From contig NZ_CP011102.1 in assembly GCF_003534205.1 (NCBI RefSeq), positions 248,001 to 312,000 of the forward strand: a DNA stretch of 64,000 bases, written 5' to 3'. Both the position numbers and the translations under genes were made by a program. Positions 52,409 through 60,427 of the stretch are shown piece after piece. The notes under the pieces were generated by a model. That model searched no databases. It had not been told where the DNA came from and saw only the letters and a program-made list of their open reading frames with translations. The DNA comes from Listeria weihenstephanensis (GTDB lineage Bacteria > Bacillota > Bacilli > Lactobacillales > Listeriaceae). Numbering within the stretch: the stretch's first letter is position 1; each line of letters begins with the position of its first letter.

Positions 52409-53293
52409 ATGAGCGATTATTTAGTAAAAGCATTAGCGTACGGCGGGAATGTCCGTGCATACGCTGCGATAACAACAGAAGCAATTGGTGAAGCACAACG
52501 TAGACACGATACATGGTCCATCTCGTCCGCCGCGCTTGGCAGATCTATGACAGCGACACTTTTCTTAGGTGCGATGCAAAAAGAAGATCAAAAAGTGACG
52601 GTCAAAATTGAAGGAAACGGTCCAATCGGCCCAATTATCACGGATAGCAATACGCAAGGGCAAATTCGCGGTTATGTTACCAATCCTCACGTGCATTTTA
52701 GTGAGTTGAACGAATTTGGCAAACTCGATGTTCGTCGTGGTGTCGGAACGGAAGGCTCGCTTGCAGTAGTGAAAGATATCGGCATGCGTACCAATTTCAC
52801 AGGACAAGTTCCGATTGTTTCAGGCGAAGTTGGCGAGGATTACACATACTACTTGGCTAAATCCGAACAAATCAATTCATCTCTAGGCGTAGGTGTACTT
52901 GTCAATCCAGATGACACAATCGCAGCAGCAGGTGGCTTCATGTTGCAATTACTACCAGGGGCAGACGACGCGATCATTGATGAAATTGAAAAAAACTTAA
53001 AAGAATGCCCAACAATTTCGCGCTTGATCGAAGCTGGTGAAACTCCAGAACAAATTTTAGCGAGATTAGCAGGCGGGGAAGATAAACTCCAAATTCTTGA
53101 AAAAATGCCAGTAACGTTCGAATGTAACTGTTCAAAAGAACGCTTCGGCTCAGCAATTGTATCTCTTGGAAAATCAGAAATTCGCCAAATGATTGAAGAA
53201 GATCATGGCGCAGAGGCAGAATGTCATTTTTGCCGAAATAAATATCACTTCGACGAATCTGAATTAGAAGTATTCTACGAAGAAGCAAAATAA
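52409..53293 (+). CDS. hslO: Hsp33 redox-regulated chaperone
   Basis: 294 residues. The C-terminal zinc/redox switch is CNCSKERF (about 238) and CHFCRNKY (about 271), the C-x-C ... C-x2-C set. On oxidation zinc is lost and the chaperone becomes active. The N-terminal domain has the family start [17 protein letters not shown] and GNGPIGPI. It matches lmo0222. Confidence 0.96.
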   Translation: MSDYLVKALAYGGNVRAYAAITTEAIGEAQRRHDTWSISSAALGRSMTATLFLGAMQKEDQKVTVKIEGNGPIGPIITDSNTQGQIRGYVTNPHVHFSELNEFGKLDVRRGVGTEGSLAVVKDIGMRTNFTGQVPIVSGEVGEDYTYYLAKSEQINSSLGVGVLVNPDDTIAAAGGFMLQLLPGADDAIIDEIEKNLKECPTISRLIEAGETPEQILARLAGGEDKLQILEKMPVTFECNCSKERFGSAIVSLGKSEIRQMIEEDHGAEAECHFCRNKYHFDESELEVFYEEAK

Positions 53294-53301
53294 GCATGTA
53301 G

Positions 53302-53331
53302 AAGGTATCCTGAACTATGGGGTACCTTTTA
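53302..53331 (+). terminator. Terminator after hslO
   Basis: Stem AAGGTATCC / GGGTACCTT (one G-U), then T run. Confidence 0.8.
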
Positions 53332-53396
53332 AATTTGACAAAAGTGGTCGGGATTGATTACAGTAGAAGAAAGAACTATGAAGGAGTGTTGAGAAA

Positions 53397-54320
53397 ATGA
53401 AAATTGCAAACTCAATTACAGACTTAATCGGAAATACACCAATCGTGAAATTAAACAGATTACCAGAGGCTGGCAGTGCTGACGTATATGTGAAGTTAGA
53501 ATTCCAAAATCCAGGTGGTAGTGTCAAAGATCGTATTGCCAATGCGATGATCGAAGACGCGGAACAATCCGGTGCGCTGAAACAAGGCGATACAATCATT
53601 GAACCTACGAGTGGAAATACGGGTATCGGCCTTGCGATGGTAGCGGCAGCTAAAGGATACCGCGCTATTTTCGTAATGCCAGAAACGATGAGCTTGGAAC
53701 GTCGCAAACTTTTACAAGCATACGGCGCAGAATTAGTGTTGACGCCAGGTCCAGATGGTATGAAAGGCGCGATTGCTAAAGCGGACGAACTTGCGAAAGA
53801 ACATGGCTATTTCGTTCCCCAACAATTCCACAACCCCGCTAATCCAGCGATTCACGAACGCACAACAGGACCTGAAATTGTCGAAGCGTTCGGTAAAGAT
53901 GGCCTAGACGCATTTGTCGCAGGCGTTGGGACTGGCGGAACTGTAACAGGAGCTGGACATGTCCTTAAGAAAAATTATCCAGACATCAAAATTTACGCGT
54001 TAGAACCTGAGGAATCAGCGGTATTATCAGGAGACACACCATCCCCACATAAAATCCAAGGAATCGGCGCAGGCTTTATTCCAGATACACTAGATACAAA
54101 AGTATATGACGGAATCCTCAAAGTTTCGAGTGAAGATGCATTAGAAACAGCACGTGAAGTTGCTAAAAAAGAAGGAATACTAGTGGGTATTTCCTCAGGA
54201 GCAACGATATTTGCAGCGCTTAACTTAGCTAAAGAACTAGGCACAGGCAAAAAAGTCTTGGCAATTGTGGCGAGTAATGGAGAACGTTACCTGAGCACAG
54301 CACTTTACAATTTCGAATAA
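53397..54320 (+). CDS. cysK: Cysteine synthase (O-acetylserine sulfhydrylase)
   Basis: 307 residues. PLP lysine K44 in [11 protein letters not shown], substrate loop TSGNTG (71-76), PLP-phosphate loop [12 protein letters not shown], and the closing [10 protein letters not shown]. It makes L-cysteine from O-acetylserine and sulfide. TTGACA at 53335-53340 with a poor -10 (TTACAG) forms a weak promoter, which fits a regulated gene. It matches lmo0223. Confidence 0.97.
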   Translation: MKIANSITDLIGNTPIVKLNRLPEAGSADVYVKLEFQNPGGSVKDRIANAMIEDAEQSGALKQGDTIIEPTSGNTGIGLAMVAAAKGYRAIFVMPETMSLERRKLLQAYGAELVLTPGPDGMKGAIAKADELAKEHGYFVPQQFHNPANPAIHERTTGPEIVEAFGKDGLDAFVAGVGTGGTVTGAGHVLKKNYPDIKIYALEPEESAVLSGDTPSPHKIQGIGAGFIPDTLDTKVYDGILKVSSEDALETAREVAKKEGILVGISSGATIFAALNLAKELGTGKKVLAIVASNGERYLSTALYNFE

Positions 54321-54436
54321 TCTCATTGACTTCTAACAAAAAACACATCTGATTTTCGCGGATGGCCTGTATTATATATCTTGTAAGACCACAACAAATA
54401 AGTCGATTTCCGTTACTTCCTCGTGATGGAAAGAAG

Positions 54437-54468
54437 GAACCAACGTGCCACCAACGCGTTGGTTTTTT
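54437..54468 (+). terminator. Terminator downstream of cysK
   Basis: Stem AACCAACG / CGTTGGTT followed by T6. It lies about 120 bp after cysK, so a small transcript or long 3' UTR may end here. No gene is visible in 54321-54436. Confidence 0.75.
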
Positions 54469-54469
54469 G

Positions 54470-54780
54470 TTGTGGCTCTTATGAAGCGTACTATGCTGAA
54501 TTAGAGCCACAATATGCATGAGAGCAAAGCGAGCATGTAATCCATCAGAGGGTCTTAGACGCCGAGTCTCGAAAAACTGCTAGAACAAATAAAGCACCGC
54601 ACCGCAAAGAAGAGCCACAATATGCATGAGAGCAAAGCGAGCATGTAATCCGTCAAAGGGTCTTGGACGCCGAGTCCCGAAAAACTGCTAGAACAAATAA
54701 AGCACCGCACCGCAAAGAAGAGCCACAATATGCATGAGAGCAAAGCGAGCATGTAATCCATCAAAGGGTCTTGGACAGTG
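54470..54780. repeat. 108-bp tandem repeats downstream of cysK
   Basis: Units begin AGAGCCACAATATGCATG at 54503, 54611 and 54719, exactly 108 bp apart. They are preceded by a partial unit (TTGTTGTGGCTCTTATGAAG), as at the ftsH locus. Two full units and about 60 bp of a third. Within each unit GCATG-N-GCATG arms surround AGAGCAAAGCGA. Same family as 50860-51150. Confidence 0.92.
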
Positions 54781-54798
54781 AATCATAATTAGCCAAAC

Positions 54799-54823
54799 AA
54801 AAAAGACGCCGCAGCGTCTTTTT
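54799..54823. terminator. Terminator of the sigma/anti-sigma operon
   Basis: AAAAAGACGC / GCGTCTTTTT with loop CGCA; symmetrical, so usable on both strands. Confidence 0.85.
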
Positions 54824-54829
54824 ATCTAA

Positions 54830-55564
54830 CTATAAACTCGTACTCAAAATAATTGGTCCTTTCGGAGTTTTGCTATCATTATCAGGTTCAATCGTGATCG
54901 CCACCGTATCAAACTTCGCGTCCGCGGGAATGGAATGAATCACACCACCATGGCCGTCATCATTTGCTATAAAAGTACCAGCTCGCGTCGGCTTCCCATC
55001 AAGTAACAACCAAACTTGATAACATTCGGCTCCGCTCAAGCGACTTAAATCCTGAGCCTGTATTACCAACGTATTCTGCGATCCCTTTTGAATCAATGAA
55101 GCCGTCGCGCTGGCCGTCACATTGTCCGAAGCTTGCAGTGGTTTCGAAGTTTTCGTAATATCCGTGTCCTCCGTCGCCTGTTTCGTATCCTGATCACGCG
55201 TCGCAATAACGTAGAAATTCCCCGCGAGCGAAATAATCAGAGCCGCAACCAAACTCGGAATCACCCAGCGCCGTCTCCGCTTAGGCACCACATTCGCAAT
55301 TTCCACAACGTCCGGCGTTTCGTCTGCCACTGTCTCCCGCTCCTGCGCAAAAACATTCCCTAAAACCCGATCCTTCATGCCCTCAGGAGGAGTGACGGAT
55401 TCAGACAAGTAAGGCAAGTCACCCATCAAAGCTTCAAGCTCCTGAACTTCCGCCTTAAGCTCTGGCAATCGCTCCATCGCCACCTCAAAAGCCGCTCGTT
55501 CAGCCGCGCTCAAATCTCCATTAATATAATCCAAAACCTGCGCACTATAATCACGCTCGCTCAT
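54830..55564 (-). CDS. Anti-sigma factor, RskA-like
   Basis: 244 residues from ATG at 55564 (gaggaggg upstream). The N-terminal part (YSAQVLDYINGDLSAAERAAFEVAMERLPEL) is an anti-sigma domain. One membrane helix follows (VIPSLVAALIISLAGNFYVI, about 108-127) after a KRRRRW basic stretch. The C-terminal RskA-type external domain has LSGAECYQVWLLLDGKPTRAGTF. It should hold the ECF sigma factor at the membrane until a signal triggers proteolysis. It overlaps the sigma gene by 14 nt, a usual arrangement for co-produced partners. Confidence 0.88.
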   Translation of the reverse strand: MSERDYSAQVLDYINGDLSAAERAAFEVAMERLPELKAEVQELEALMGDLPYLSESVTPPEGMKDRVLGNVFAQERETVADETPDVVEIANVVPKRRRRWVIPSLVAALIISLAGNFYVIATRDQDTKQATEDTDITKTSKPLQASDNVTASATASLIQKGSQNTLVIQAQDLSRLSGAECYQVWLLLDGKPTRAGTFIANDDGHGGVIHSIPADAKFDTVAITIEPDNDSKTPKGPIILSTSL

Positions 55565-56123
55565 CCAAATCCCTCCTCTCTCCATTAGCATCCAGCGCAC
55601 TCCGCAAATGCTGTAGCGCTAGCCTCAGCCTTCCCTTCACAGTCCCGAGCGGTATCCCAAAATGGTCCGCAATTTTCTGCTGCGAATAGCCGTTAAAATA
55701 AAACAAGTGAATCATTTCCTGCTGATTTTCCTTCAAGTGTCCGATAGCTTGCTTCAAAATCTCTTTTTTCTCCTTCCATTCCAATATTTCATCTGGAGTC
55801 GGCTCATCATCCGCTAATTTTTCCCGCTCCTCCTGCAGTTCATAAGGCACTTCTTTCTGTTTACGCATGAGGTCGATGCTAAGATTTCGCGTCACCGTCA
55901 ACAACCACGATGCGAATTTCCCCTTCGAAGGATCATACAAACCTGGCTTCACCCAAATTTTCATGAAAACCTCCTGCACGACTTCCTCCGCCAACTCTTT
56001 ATTCCCCGTCATTCGGTACGCAAAAGAAAACACTAATTTGTGATACTGATCATAGAGTCCTTCCAGCGCCGCTTTATCGCCTTGCCCAATACGTTCATAA
56101 AGGGCAGCATCATTTTCAGGCAT
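55551..56123 (-). CDS. ECF-type RNA polymerase sigma factor
   Basis: 190 residues from ATG at 56123 (aagggg 7-8 nt upstream; ATG 56129 is too close). Region 2: LYDQYHKLVFSFAYRMTGNKELAEEVVQEVFMKIW. Region 4: LKENQQEMIHLFYFNGYSQQKIADHFGIPLGTVKGRLRLALQHLR. It resembles the SigK/RskA-type ECF group. It is followed by its anti-sigma gene and is divergent from the MPNTG protein-sortase operon. Matching promoter motifs on both sides suggest it transcribes itself and the divergent genes. Confidence 0.92.
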   Translation of the reverse strand: MPENDAALYERIGQGDKAALEGLYDQYHKLVFSFAYRMTGNKELAEEVVQEVFMKIWVKPGLYDPSKGKFASWLLTVTRNLSIDLMRKQKEVPYELQEEREKLADDEPTPDEILEWKEKKEILKQAIGHLKENQQEMIHLFYFNGYSQQKIADHFGIPLGTVKGRLRLALQHLRSALDANGERRDLDERA

Positions 56124-56193
56124 ATTCATCCCCCTTTTCTCCAAGGTAATACTAGAATAGCACATTCATTGGAAAAAAGTCCTTCTATAGAAA

Positions 56194-56221
56194 CTAACGA
56201 ACGAAAAACCGCTTTGGATCA
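56194..56221 (-). promoter_or_regulatory. Putative ECF promoter of the sigma/anti-sigma operon
   Basis: Read leftwards: TGATCC (56221-56216), 16-bp spacer, CGTTAG (56199-56194). It has the same layout as the rightward promoter motif 26 bp away. Confidence 0.6.
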
Positions 56222-56246
56222 GAAAATAAAATAATTTTAAAAAAAG

Positions 56247-56274
56247 TGATCCATTTCCAAATCTGATTCGTAAG
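56247..56274 (+). promoter_or_regulatory. Putative ECF promoter of the surface protein-sortase operon
   Basis: TGATCC (56247-56252), 16-bp spacer, CGTAAG (56269-56274); the ribosome-binding site of the surface protein gene begins 20 bp later. CGT-starting -10 boxes are typical of ECF promoters. Confidence 0.62.
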
Positions 56275-56308
56275 CTATATGTAAAACAAATCAAAAGGAG
56301 TGGGAAAA

Positions 56309-57655
56309 ATGAAAATGAAAAAATGGTTAGCGCCAGTATTAGGTTTGGCATTAATAGTTTCACCAGCAACGGGGGCATATGCGGCAGAAACAGCACCAAC
56401 AGTCAAAACACCTGCATCTGATTTGAGAGCAACATTCGATTACTTACTATCGGAACACTACGCATTAGCAGTGGACACGATGATTAAAACATACGATGGC
56501 AATAAAGCGGCACCAGAAGCGGCCAAAGCATTAGATCAAAACGCAAAAGACATGGAACCAGCCATTGCATCTGTATACGGTGAAGAAGGCGGCAAACAGT
56601 TCGAAGCGATTTTCGCACCACATAACGCAGCAACAGACGATTACGCACAAGCAGTAAAAGATGGCGATAAAGCCGCACAAGACGCAGCAACAAAAGAAGT
56701 AGATAAATTCGTAAATGATATGGCAGCTTTCCTATCGACAGCAACAGGCGGTAAATTACCAGAAGCAGGCGCCAAACAAGCGCTTGCCGAACATGAGGCA
56801 GACGTTCAACAAGTATTCGACCAATACGTCGCAAAAGATTACGAAGGTGCCTATAAAACATATTTAGCGGGCTTTGAACAAATTTTTGGCGCTGGAAAAG
56901 CGATTTCAGGAGCAATTGTAGCGCAAAATCCAGATAAATTCGATAACACAAAACCAGATTCAGCCGCAGCAGACCTACGTTCAGCGCTGACGATGCTTGG
57001 AAGTGAACATTTCGCGCTAGCAACTTTAAGCATGGAAAAAGGCTATGACGGCGATCCGGACTACGATTACGTAAACTGGGCGCAAGATCAGAACACGGCA
57101 GCATTTAAAGGCGCATTCACATCGATTTACGGCGCAGATGCAGGCAATCAATTTGAAAAGATCTGGACTACAAACCATATCAATGCCCAAGCTGATCTAG
57201 CCGCAGCAACCGCAGCAAAAAATACAGATAACGAGCAAAAAGATAAAACAAGACTCACCAACACATTTGCCAATGATTTCGGTAATTTCCTTGCAACAGC
57301 AACGGATGGTAACCTTCCAGCCAAAGATGCCATCGCAGCAGTAACCCAACACGAAACAACCGTAACAGACACATTTGATAAATACGTTTCTGGTGATTAC
57401 GCTGGTTCATATGCATCTTATCGTGAAGGTTATAAATTGATGTCAGGCATTGGTGAAAATCTTGGTGGCGCAATCGTTACCCAATTTCCAGACAAATTCA
57501 GCGACACAATGCCAACAAGCATGCCTAATACAGGAATGGGCGGTGGCGAACAAACTAATAATAACCTCGCTATTTGGATCAGTCTCAGCGCTATTATTCT
57601 TGCCGGAGCAGGATTCATCATTTTTCGTCAACAAAAGAAACAACACCGCCAATAA
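56309..57655 (+). CDS. Secreted two-repeat helical protein with MPNTG sorting-like signal
   Basis: 448 residues from ATG 56309 (aaaggag, 8-nt spacing). A signal peptide ends near AYA (residue 25). Two homologous halves (about 37-213 and 217-395) each contain LR-x7-SEH-(Y/F)ALA, DQN, a QFE-x-I-x3-H(N/I) segment, an (E/Q)HE pair and a closing SGAIV/GGAIV-x6-DKF. They look like all-helical bundles with repeated His and Glu that could bind metal (inference). Near residue 406 is MPNTG, then a Gly/Asn linker, a membrane helix and RQQKKQHRQ. This is the layout of a sortase substrate with M in place of L. The sortase gene follows 15 bp later. Confidence 0.8.
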   Translation: MKMKKWLAPVLGLALIVSPATGAYAAETAPTVKTPASDLRATFDYLLSEHYALAVDTMIKTYDGNKAAPEAAKALDQNAKDMEPAIASVYGEEGGKQFEAIFAPHNAATDDYAQAVKDGDKAAQDAATKEVDKFVNDMAAFLSTATGGKLPEAGAKQALAEHEADVQQVFDQYVAKDYEGAYKTYLAGFEQIFGAGKAISGAIVAQNPDKFDNTKPDSAAADLRSALTMLGSEHFALATLSMEKGYDGDPDYDYVNWAQDQNTAAFKGAFTSIYGADAGNQFEKIWTTNHINAQADLAAATAAKNTDNEQKDKTRLTNTFANDFGNFLATATDGNLPAKDAIAAVTQHETTVTDTFDKYVSGDYAGSYASYREGYKLMSGIGENLGGAIVTQFPDKFSDTMPTSMPNTGMGGGEQTNNNLAIWISLSAIILAGAGFIIFRQQKKQHRQ

Positions 57656-57670
57656 AATGAGGTGAAACCA

Positions 57671-58600
57671 ATGAAAATTTTTCTAACGAGTATCACTGCG
57701 ATTGTAGCGATTATAATTTTGGCATTCGCGCTACACCCATTTGCAATGGAAGAAGAGCCTACGATCCAAGTAAAACACGACGAACAACCCGCGAAAGGGA
57801 AAATTACAAGTCGAATCGCCGAGTTTCCAATCTATGCAAAACAACAACGGGAAATTGATGAGATCCGAACCGCGAAACAGAAAAAACAAACAGGCATCAT
57901 TCCACTGCGGCTCGAAATACCAGCGATTCAAGTAGATACAGCAGTGATACAAGTTGGAAAAACAGCGGATGGCCAGATGGAAGTTCCGGATAATACTGTT
58001 CAAACGGGTTGGTATGATCCAGGCTACAAACCAGGCGGTCAAGGAAAAGCGGTCATTGCAGGGCATGTAGATAGCAAGCAAGGACCAGCTGTATTTTTCT
58101 ATCTGAAAGAACTACAAGCAGGCGATAAAATTTTGCTAACAGATAAAGCAGGCCGAAAATTAACATTTGCCGTTCAAACTAAAAAAAGTTATCTAGCTGA
58201 AAAGGCGCCGATTGATCAGATATTTGGTTCATCGACAGACCGGTTGCTGAATCTCATCACATGCACAGGAACATTTGACACCGAACGGCGCACACACATT
58301 GATCGGTTAGTGGTGACGGCTAAACTAGTAAACGACAGCGCGATGAAAAAAGAAATACCGAAACCTCCAACGAATGTGAAACGCATAGGTGATACAATTA
58401 CGTGGCATGCTAATCGAGCGCCGGATGTCATTGGGTATCGAGTTTATCAGGTAGAAGGTAAGAAAAAAGTGAAGATAGCAAGTGTAGCGACAACAGAGCG
58501 GAAGAGTGTTGTGGCTAAAGCAGGAGATGGGAAGAAGTTTGTTGTGGTTTCGGTGAATAGTGATGGTGTGGCGTCGAGTGATTCGGAGATTGTGGAGTGA
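57671..58600 (+). CDS. Sortase with C-terminal fibronectin-III-like domain
   Basis: 309 residues from ATG 57671 (gaggtg upstream). N-terminal membrane anchor (residues about 4-22). The catalytic sortase fold has His about 132 (VIAGHVDS), Cys about 198 (LNLITCTGTF) and Arg about 212 (HIDRLVV). The TCTGTFD context is of the class E/F (actinobacterial and firmicute 'class F') type more than class A. After about residue 230 comes PKPPTNVKRIGDTITWHANRAPDVIGYRVYQ, an FN3-like domain, to the end. A FN3 tail on a sortase is unusual. Its likely substrate is the MPNTG protein encoded just before it. Confidence 0.88.
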   Translation: MKIFLTSITAIVAIIILAFALHPFAMEEEPTIQVKHDEQPAKGKITSRIAEFPIYAKQQREIDEIRTAKQKKQTGIIPLRLEIPAIQVDTAVIQVGKTADGQMEVPDNTVQTGWYDPGYKPGGQGKAVIAGHVDSKQGPAVFFYLKELQAGDKILLTDKAGRKLTFAVQTKKSYLAEKAPIDQIFGSSTDRLLNLITCTGTFDTERRTHIDRLVVTAKLVNDSAMKKEIPKPPTNVKRIGDTITWHANRAPDVIGYRVYQVEGKKKVKIASVATTERKSVVAKAGDGKKFVVVSVNSDGVASSDSEIVE

Positions 58601-58728
58601 ATGGTGGTAATTGTATCCGCTGTGTTTGGAAATGAGGCTTAGTTTTTCATTGAAGTTGTGGCGTTTAGAGGAGTAGTGGTCGCGATGGCGAGTGGCAGTT
58701 GATGATCAGCGCCTTCGCCTTCGTGGCT

Positions 58729-58844
58729 AGCTTCAACGGCCAACTCCTCGAAAAATTCACGCCCTCCATAAAAAGCAAGAGCGGCTTTTTACTACGGCCG
58801 CTCCAGTTTTTTTCGGAGCTAACGGGCTGTTTCCGCTTTTCGTG
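58729..58844. repeat. About 118-bp intergenic element, copy 2
   Basis: Most diverged copy: AGCTTCAACGGCCAACTCC at the start, CTCGAAAAATTCACGCCCTCC, and AACGGGCTGTTTCCGCTTTTCGTG-like end. Lies 128 bp after the sortase stop, in tandem with copy 3. Confidence 0.82.
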
Positions 58845-58850
58845 TGATCT

Positions 58851-58968
58851 AGCTTCGGAAGCCAGCCCCTCGAAATTTTCGGTGCCTCCGAAAAATCCAA
58901 AAGAGGGATTTATCTGCGCCCCCTAACAAATTTTTTCGGGTCTAAACGGGCTTCCTCCGCTTTTCGTC
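58851..58968. repeat. About 118-bp intergenic element, copy 3
   Basis: AGCTTCGGAAGCCAG start, CCCTCGAAATTTTCGG, CCCCTAACAAATTTTTTCGG, and GGGCTTCCTCCGCTTTTCG end. The left end (AGCTTCGGAAGCC) and right end (GGGCTTCCTCCGCT) are inverted repeats with small gaps. It is closest to copy 1 upstream of coaX. Confidence 0.88.
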
Positions 58969-59032
58969 ATTTCTCATCAATTTCTAACCTACCCCTCACT
59001 AAAATTTTGCTTTTGTCGGGTATTATATGTTT

Positions 59033-59143
59033 ATAAGCTAACAACAAGCAAAACTAAGTTTCATTTTTTCCCTTTTTAAAATGAAAACTTAACACTCCCT
59101 TTTTGACCAGCGCGGTTACTCCCTTTTCCGCGCTGGTTTTTTG
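59033..59143 (+). ncRNA. lhrC: LhrC-family small RNA
   Basis: About 111 nt, with the start estimated from TATTAT at 59021-59026. Hairpin A pairs AAGTTTCATTTT with AAAATGAAAACTT around a loop with TTCCCTTT. A single-stranded stretch contains ACTCCCTTTTT. The terminator ACCAGCGCGG / CCGCGCTGGT (59106-59115, 59128-59137) has ACTCCCTTT in its loop and six T after it. Three UCCC motifs at exactly these places define LhrC RNAs, which base-pair with Shine-Dalgarno regions of surface-protein mRNAs and are induced by the LisRK cell-envelope stress system. L. monocytogenes has several tandem copies between cysK and the folP (sul) gene; here one is visible. Confidence 0.75.
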
Positions 59144-59218
59144 TTGCGCTCTAAAGGCAATCTGAACCTCGGAATGTGTGAATCCGTGCTATACTATTAT
59201 AAAAAAGGGGTGATTTTA

Positions 59219-60037
59219 TTGAGCAAATTATGGCAGACTTCCCATCCTACAATGGTTATGGGGATATTAAATGTTACGCCAGATTCGTTTTCAGATGGTG
59301 GTAAATACATAACGGAGCAAGAAATAAAGGATCAAGCCATTCGAATGGTCGAGGATGGCGCTGCAATTATTGATATTGGGGGCGAATCGACAAGGCCTGG
59401 TTATCGTGAAATACCTGCGGATGAAGAAATTGCGCGTGTTGTTCCTGCGATCCAAGCTGTTCGAGAGGTCCTGCCTGATGTATGGATTTCAATCGATACT
59501 TGGAAATCAGAGGTGGCTCTTGCTGCAATTGAAGCGGGCGCTGATATGATTAACGATCAATGGGGCGCGAAAAGAGATCCAGAGATTGCTAAGATAGCAG
59601 CAGCATTCACGACGCCGATTGTTTTGATGCATAACAGGACTGATCGTAAATATGACGACTTTTTCGAAAATGTAAAACAAGATCTACAAGAAAGTATTGA
59701 GATTGCCAAACAAGCAGGTGTTCCTGATCACCATATTCTTATTGATCCTGGTTTTGGTTTTGTTAAAACACCAGCGCAGAATCTTGAAGTTTTACGTCGT
59801 ATTGATGAATTAGTAGCCTTTGGTCACGAAGTTCTTTTGGGGACAAGCCGGAAATCAACAATAGGCTTAGTGCTAGATTTACCAGTAGAAGAACGCGTGG
59901 AAGGAACAGGCGCGACAGTAGTTTATGGACAAGTGAAAGGCTGTACGATTTTCCGAGTACATGATGTGAAGTCGATCGCTCGCATGATTACGATGACAGA
60001 CGCGATTCTTGGTAATATCTCAGCACCGCAAAATTAA
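59219..60037 (+). CDS. folP: Dihydropteroate synthase
   Basis: 272 residues from TTG 59219 (aaggggtga, 8-9 nt spacing), giving MSKLWQTSHPTMVMGILNVTPDSFSDGG. Family blocks: MGILNVTPDSFSDGG, DIGGESTRPG, ISIDTW, INDQWG, ILIDPGFGFVKT, GTSRKS and RVHDV. It condenses p-aminobenzoate with the pterin pyrophosphate and is the sulfonamide target. An extended -10 (TGCTATACT, 59187-59195) gives a very short leader. First gene of a folP-folB-folK operon. Confidence 0.95.
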   Translation: MSKLWQTSHPTMVMGILNVTPDSFSDGGKYITEQEIKDQAIRMVEDGAAIIDIGGESTRPGYREIPADEEIARVVPAIQAVREVLPDVWISIDTWKSEVALAAIEAGADMINDQWGAKRDPEIAKIAAAFTTPIVLMHNRTDRKYDDFFENVKQDLQESIEIAKQAGVPDHHILIDPGFGFVKTPAQNLEVLRRIDELVAFGHEVLLGTSRKSTIGLVLDLPVEERVEGTGATVVYGQVKGCTIFRVHDVKSIARMITMTDAILGNISAPQN

Positions 60038-60052
60038 GGGGGAATTTTTAAA

Positions 60053-60427
60053 GTGGATAAAATTTATTTAAACGAATTAGCTTTCTATGGTTATCATGGC
60101 GTGATGCCTGAAGAAAATACACTTGGTCAAACCTTCATCATCTCACTGACGCTAGGTTTATCAACAGAAAAAGCGGGAAAGAGTGATGAGGTAGACGATA
60201 CAGTAAGTTATGCAGACGTCTACGAAACAGTAAAAGAGATTGCGGAAAATAAGCGATTTAAACTTATCGAGGCACTCGCAGAAACAATCGCGACAACAAT
60301 TTTAGCCGAGTATCCTCTATTAAACGAAACAACAGTAAAAGTCATTAAGCCAAATCCGCCAATCCCAGGCCATTATCACTCGGTGGCAGTAGAAATCACA
60401 CGCGCAAGGAGTGTCAAAGGTGCATAA
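60053..60427 (+). CDS. folB: Dihydroneopterin aldolase
   Basis: 124 residues from GTG 60053 (aaggggga upstream). IYLNELAFYGYHGVMPEE, SYADVYE, LIEALAE and VKVIKPNPPIPGHYHSVAVEITR are family blocks, with the catalytic Lys in VIKP. It makes 6-hydroxymethyl-dihydropterin. It overlaps folK by 8 nt. Confidence 0.95.
   Translation: MDKIYLNELAFYGYHGVMPEENTLGQTFIISLTLGLSTEKAGKSDEVDDTVSYADVYETVKEIAENKRFKLIEALAETIATTILAEYPLLNETTVKVIKPNPPIPGHYHSVAVEITRARSVKGA

Noticed and set aside
54321-54436. T-box or S-box riboswitch after cysK, suggested by the GTGCCACC sequence near a terminator
   Set aside because: No AGGGTGGNACCGCG-type T-box is present, and no downstream rightward gene exists to be regulated.
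50860-54780. CRISPR array
   Set aside because: Repeats are 108 bp, contiguous and without unique spacers; no cas genes are present.
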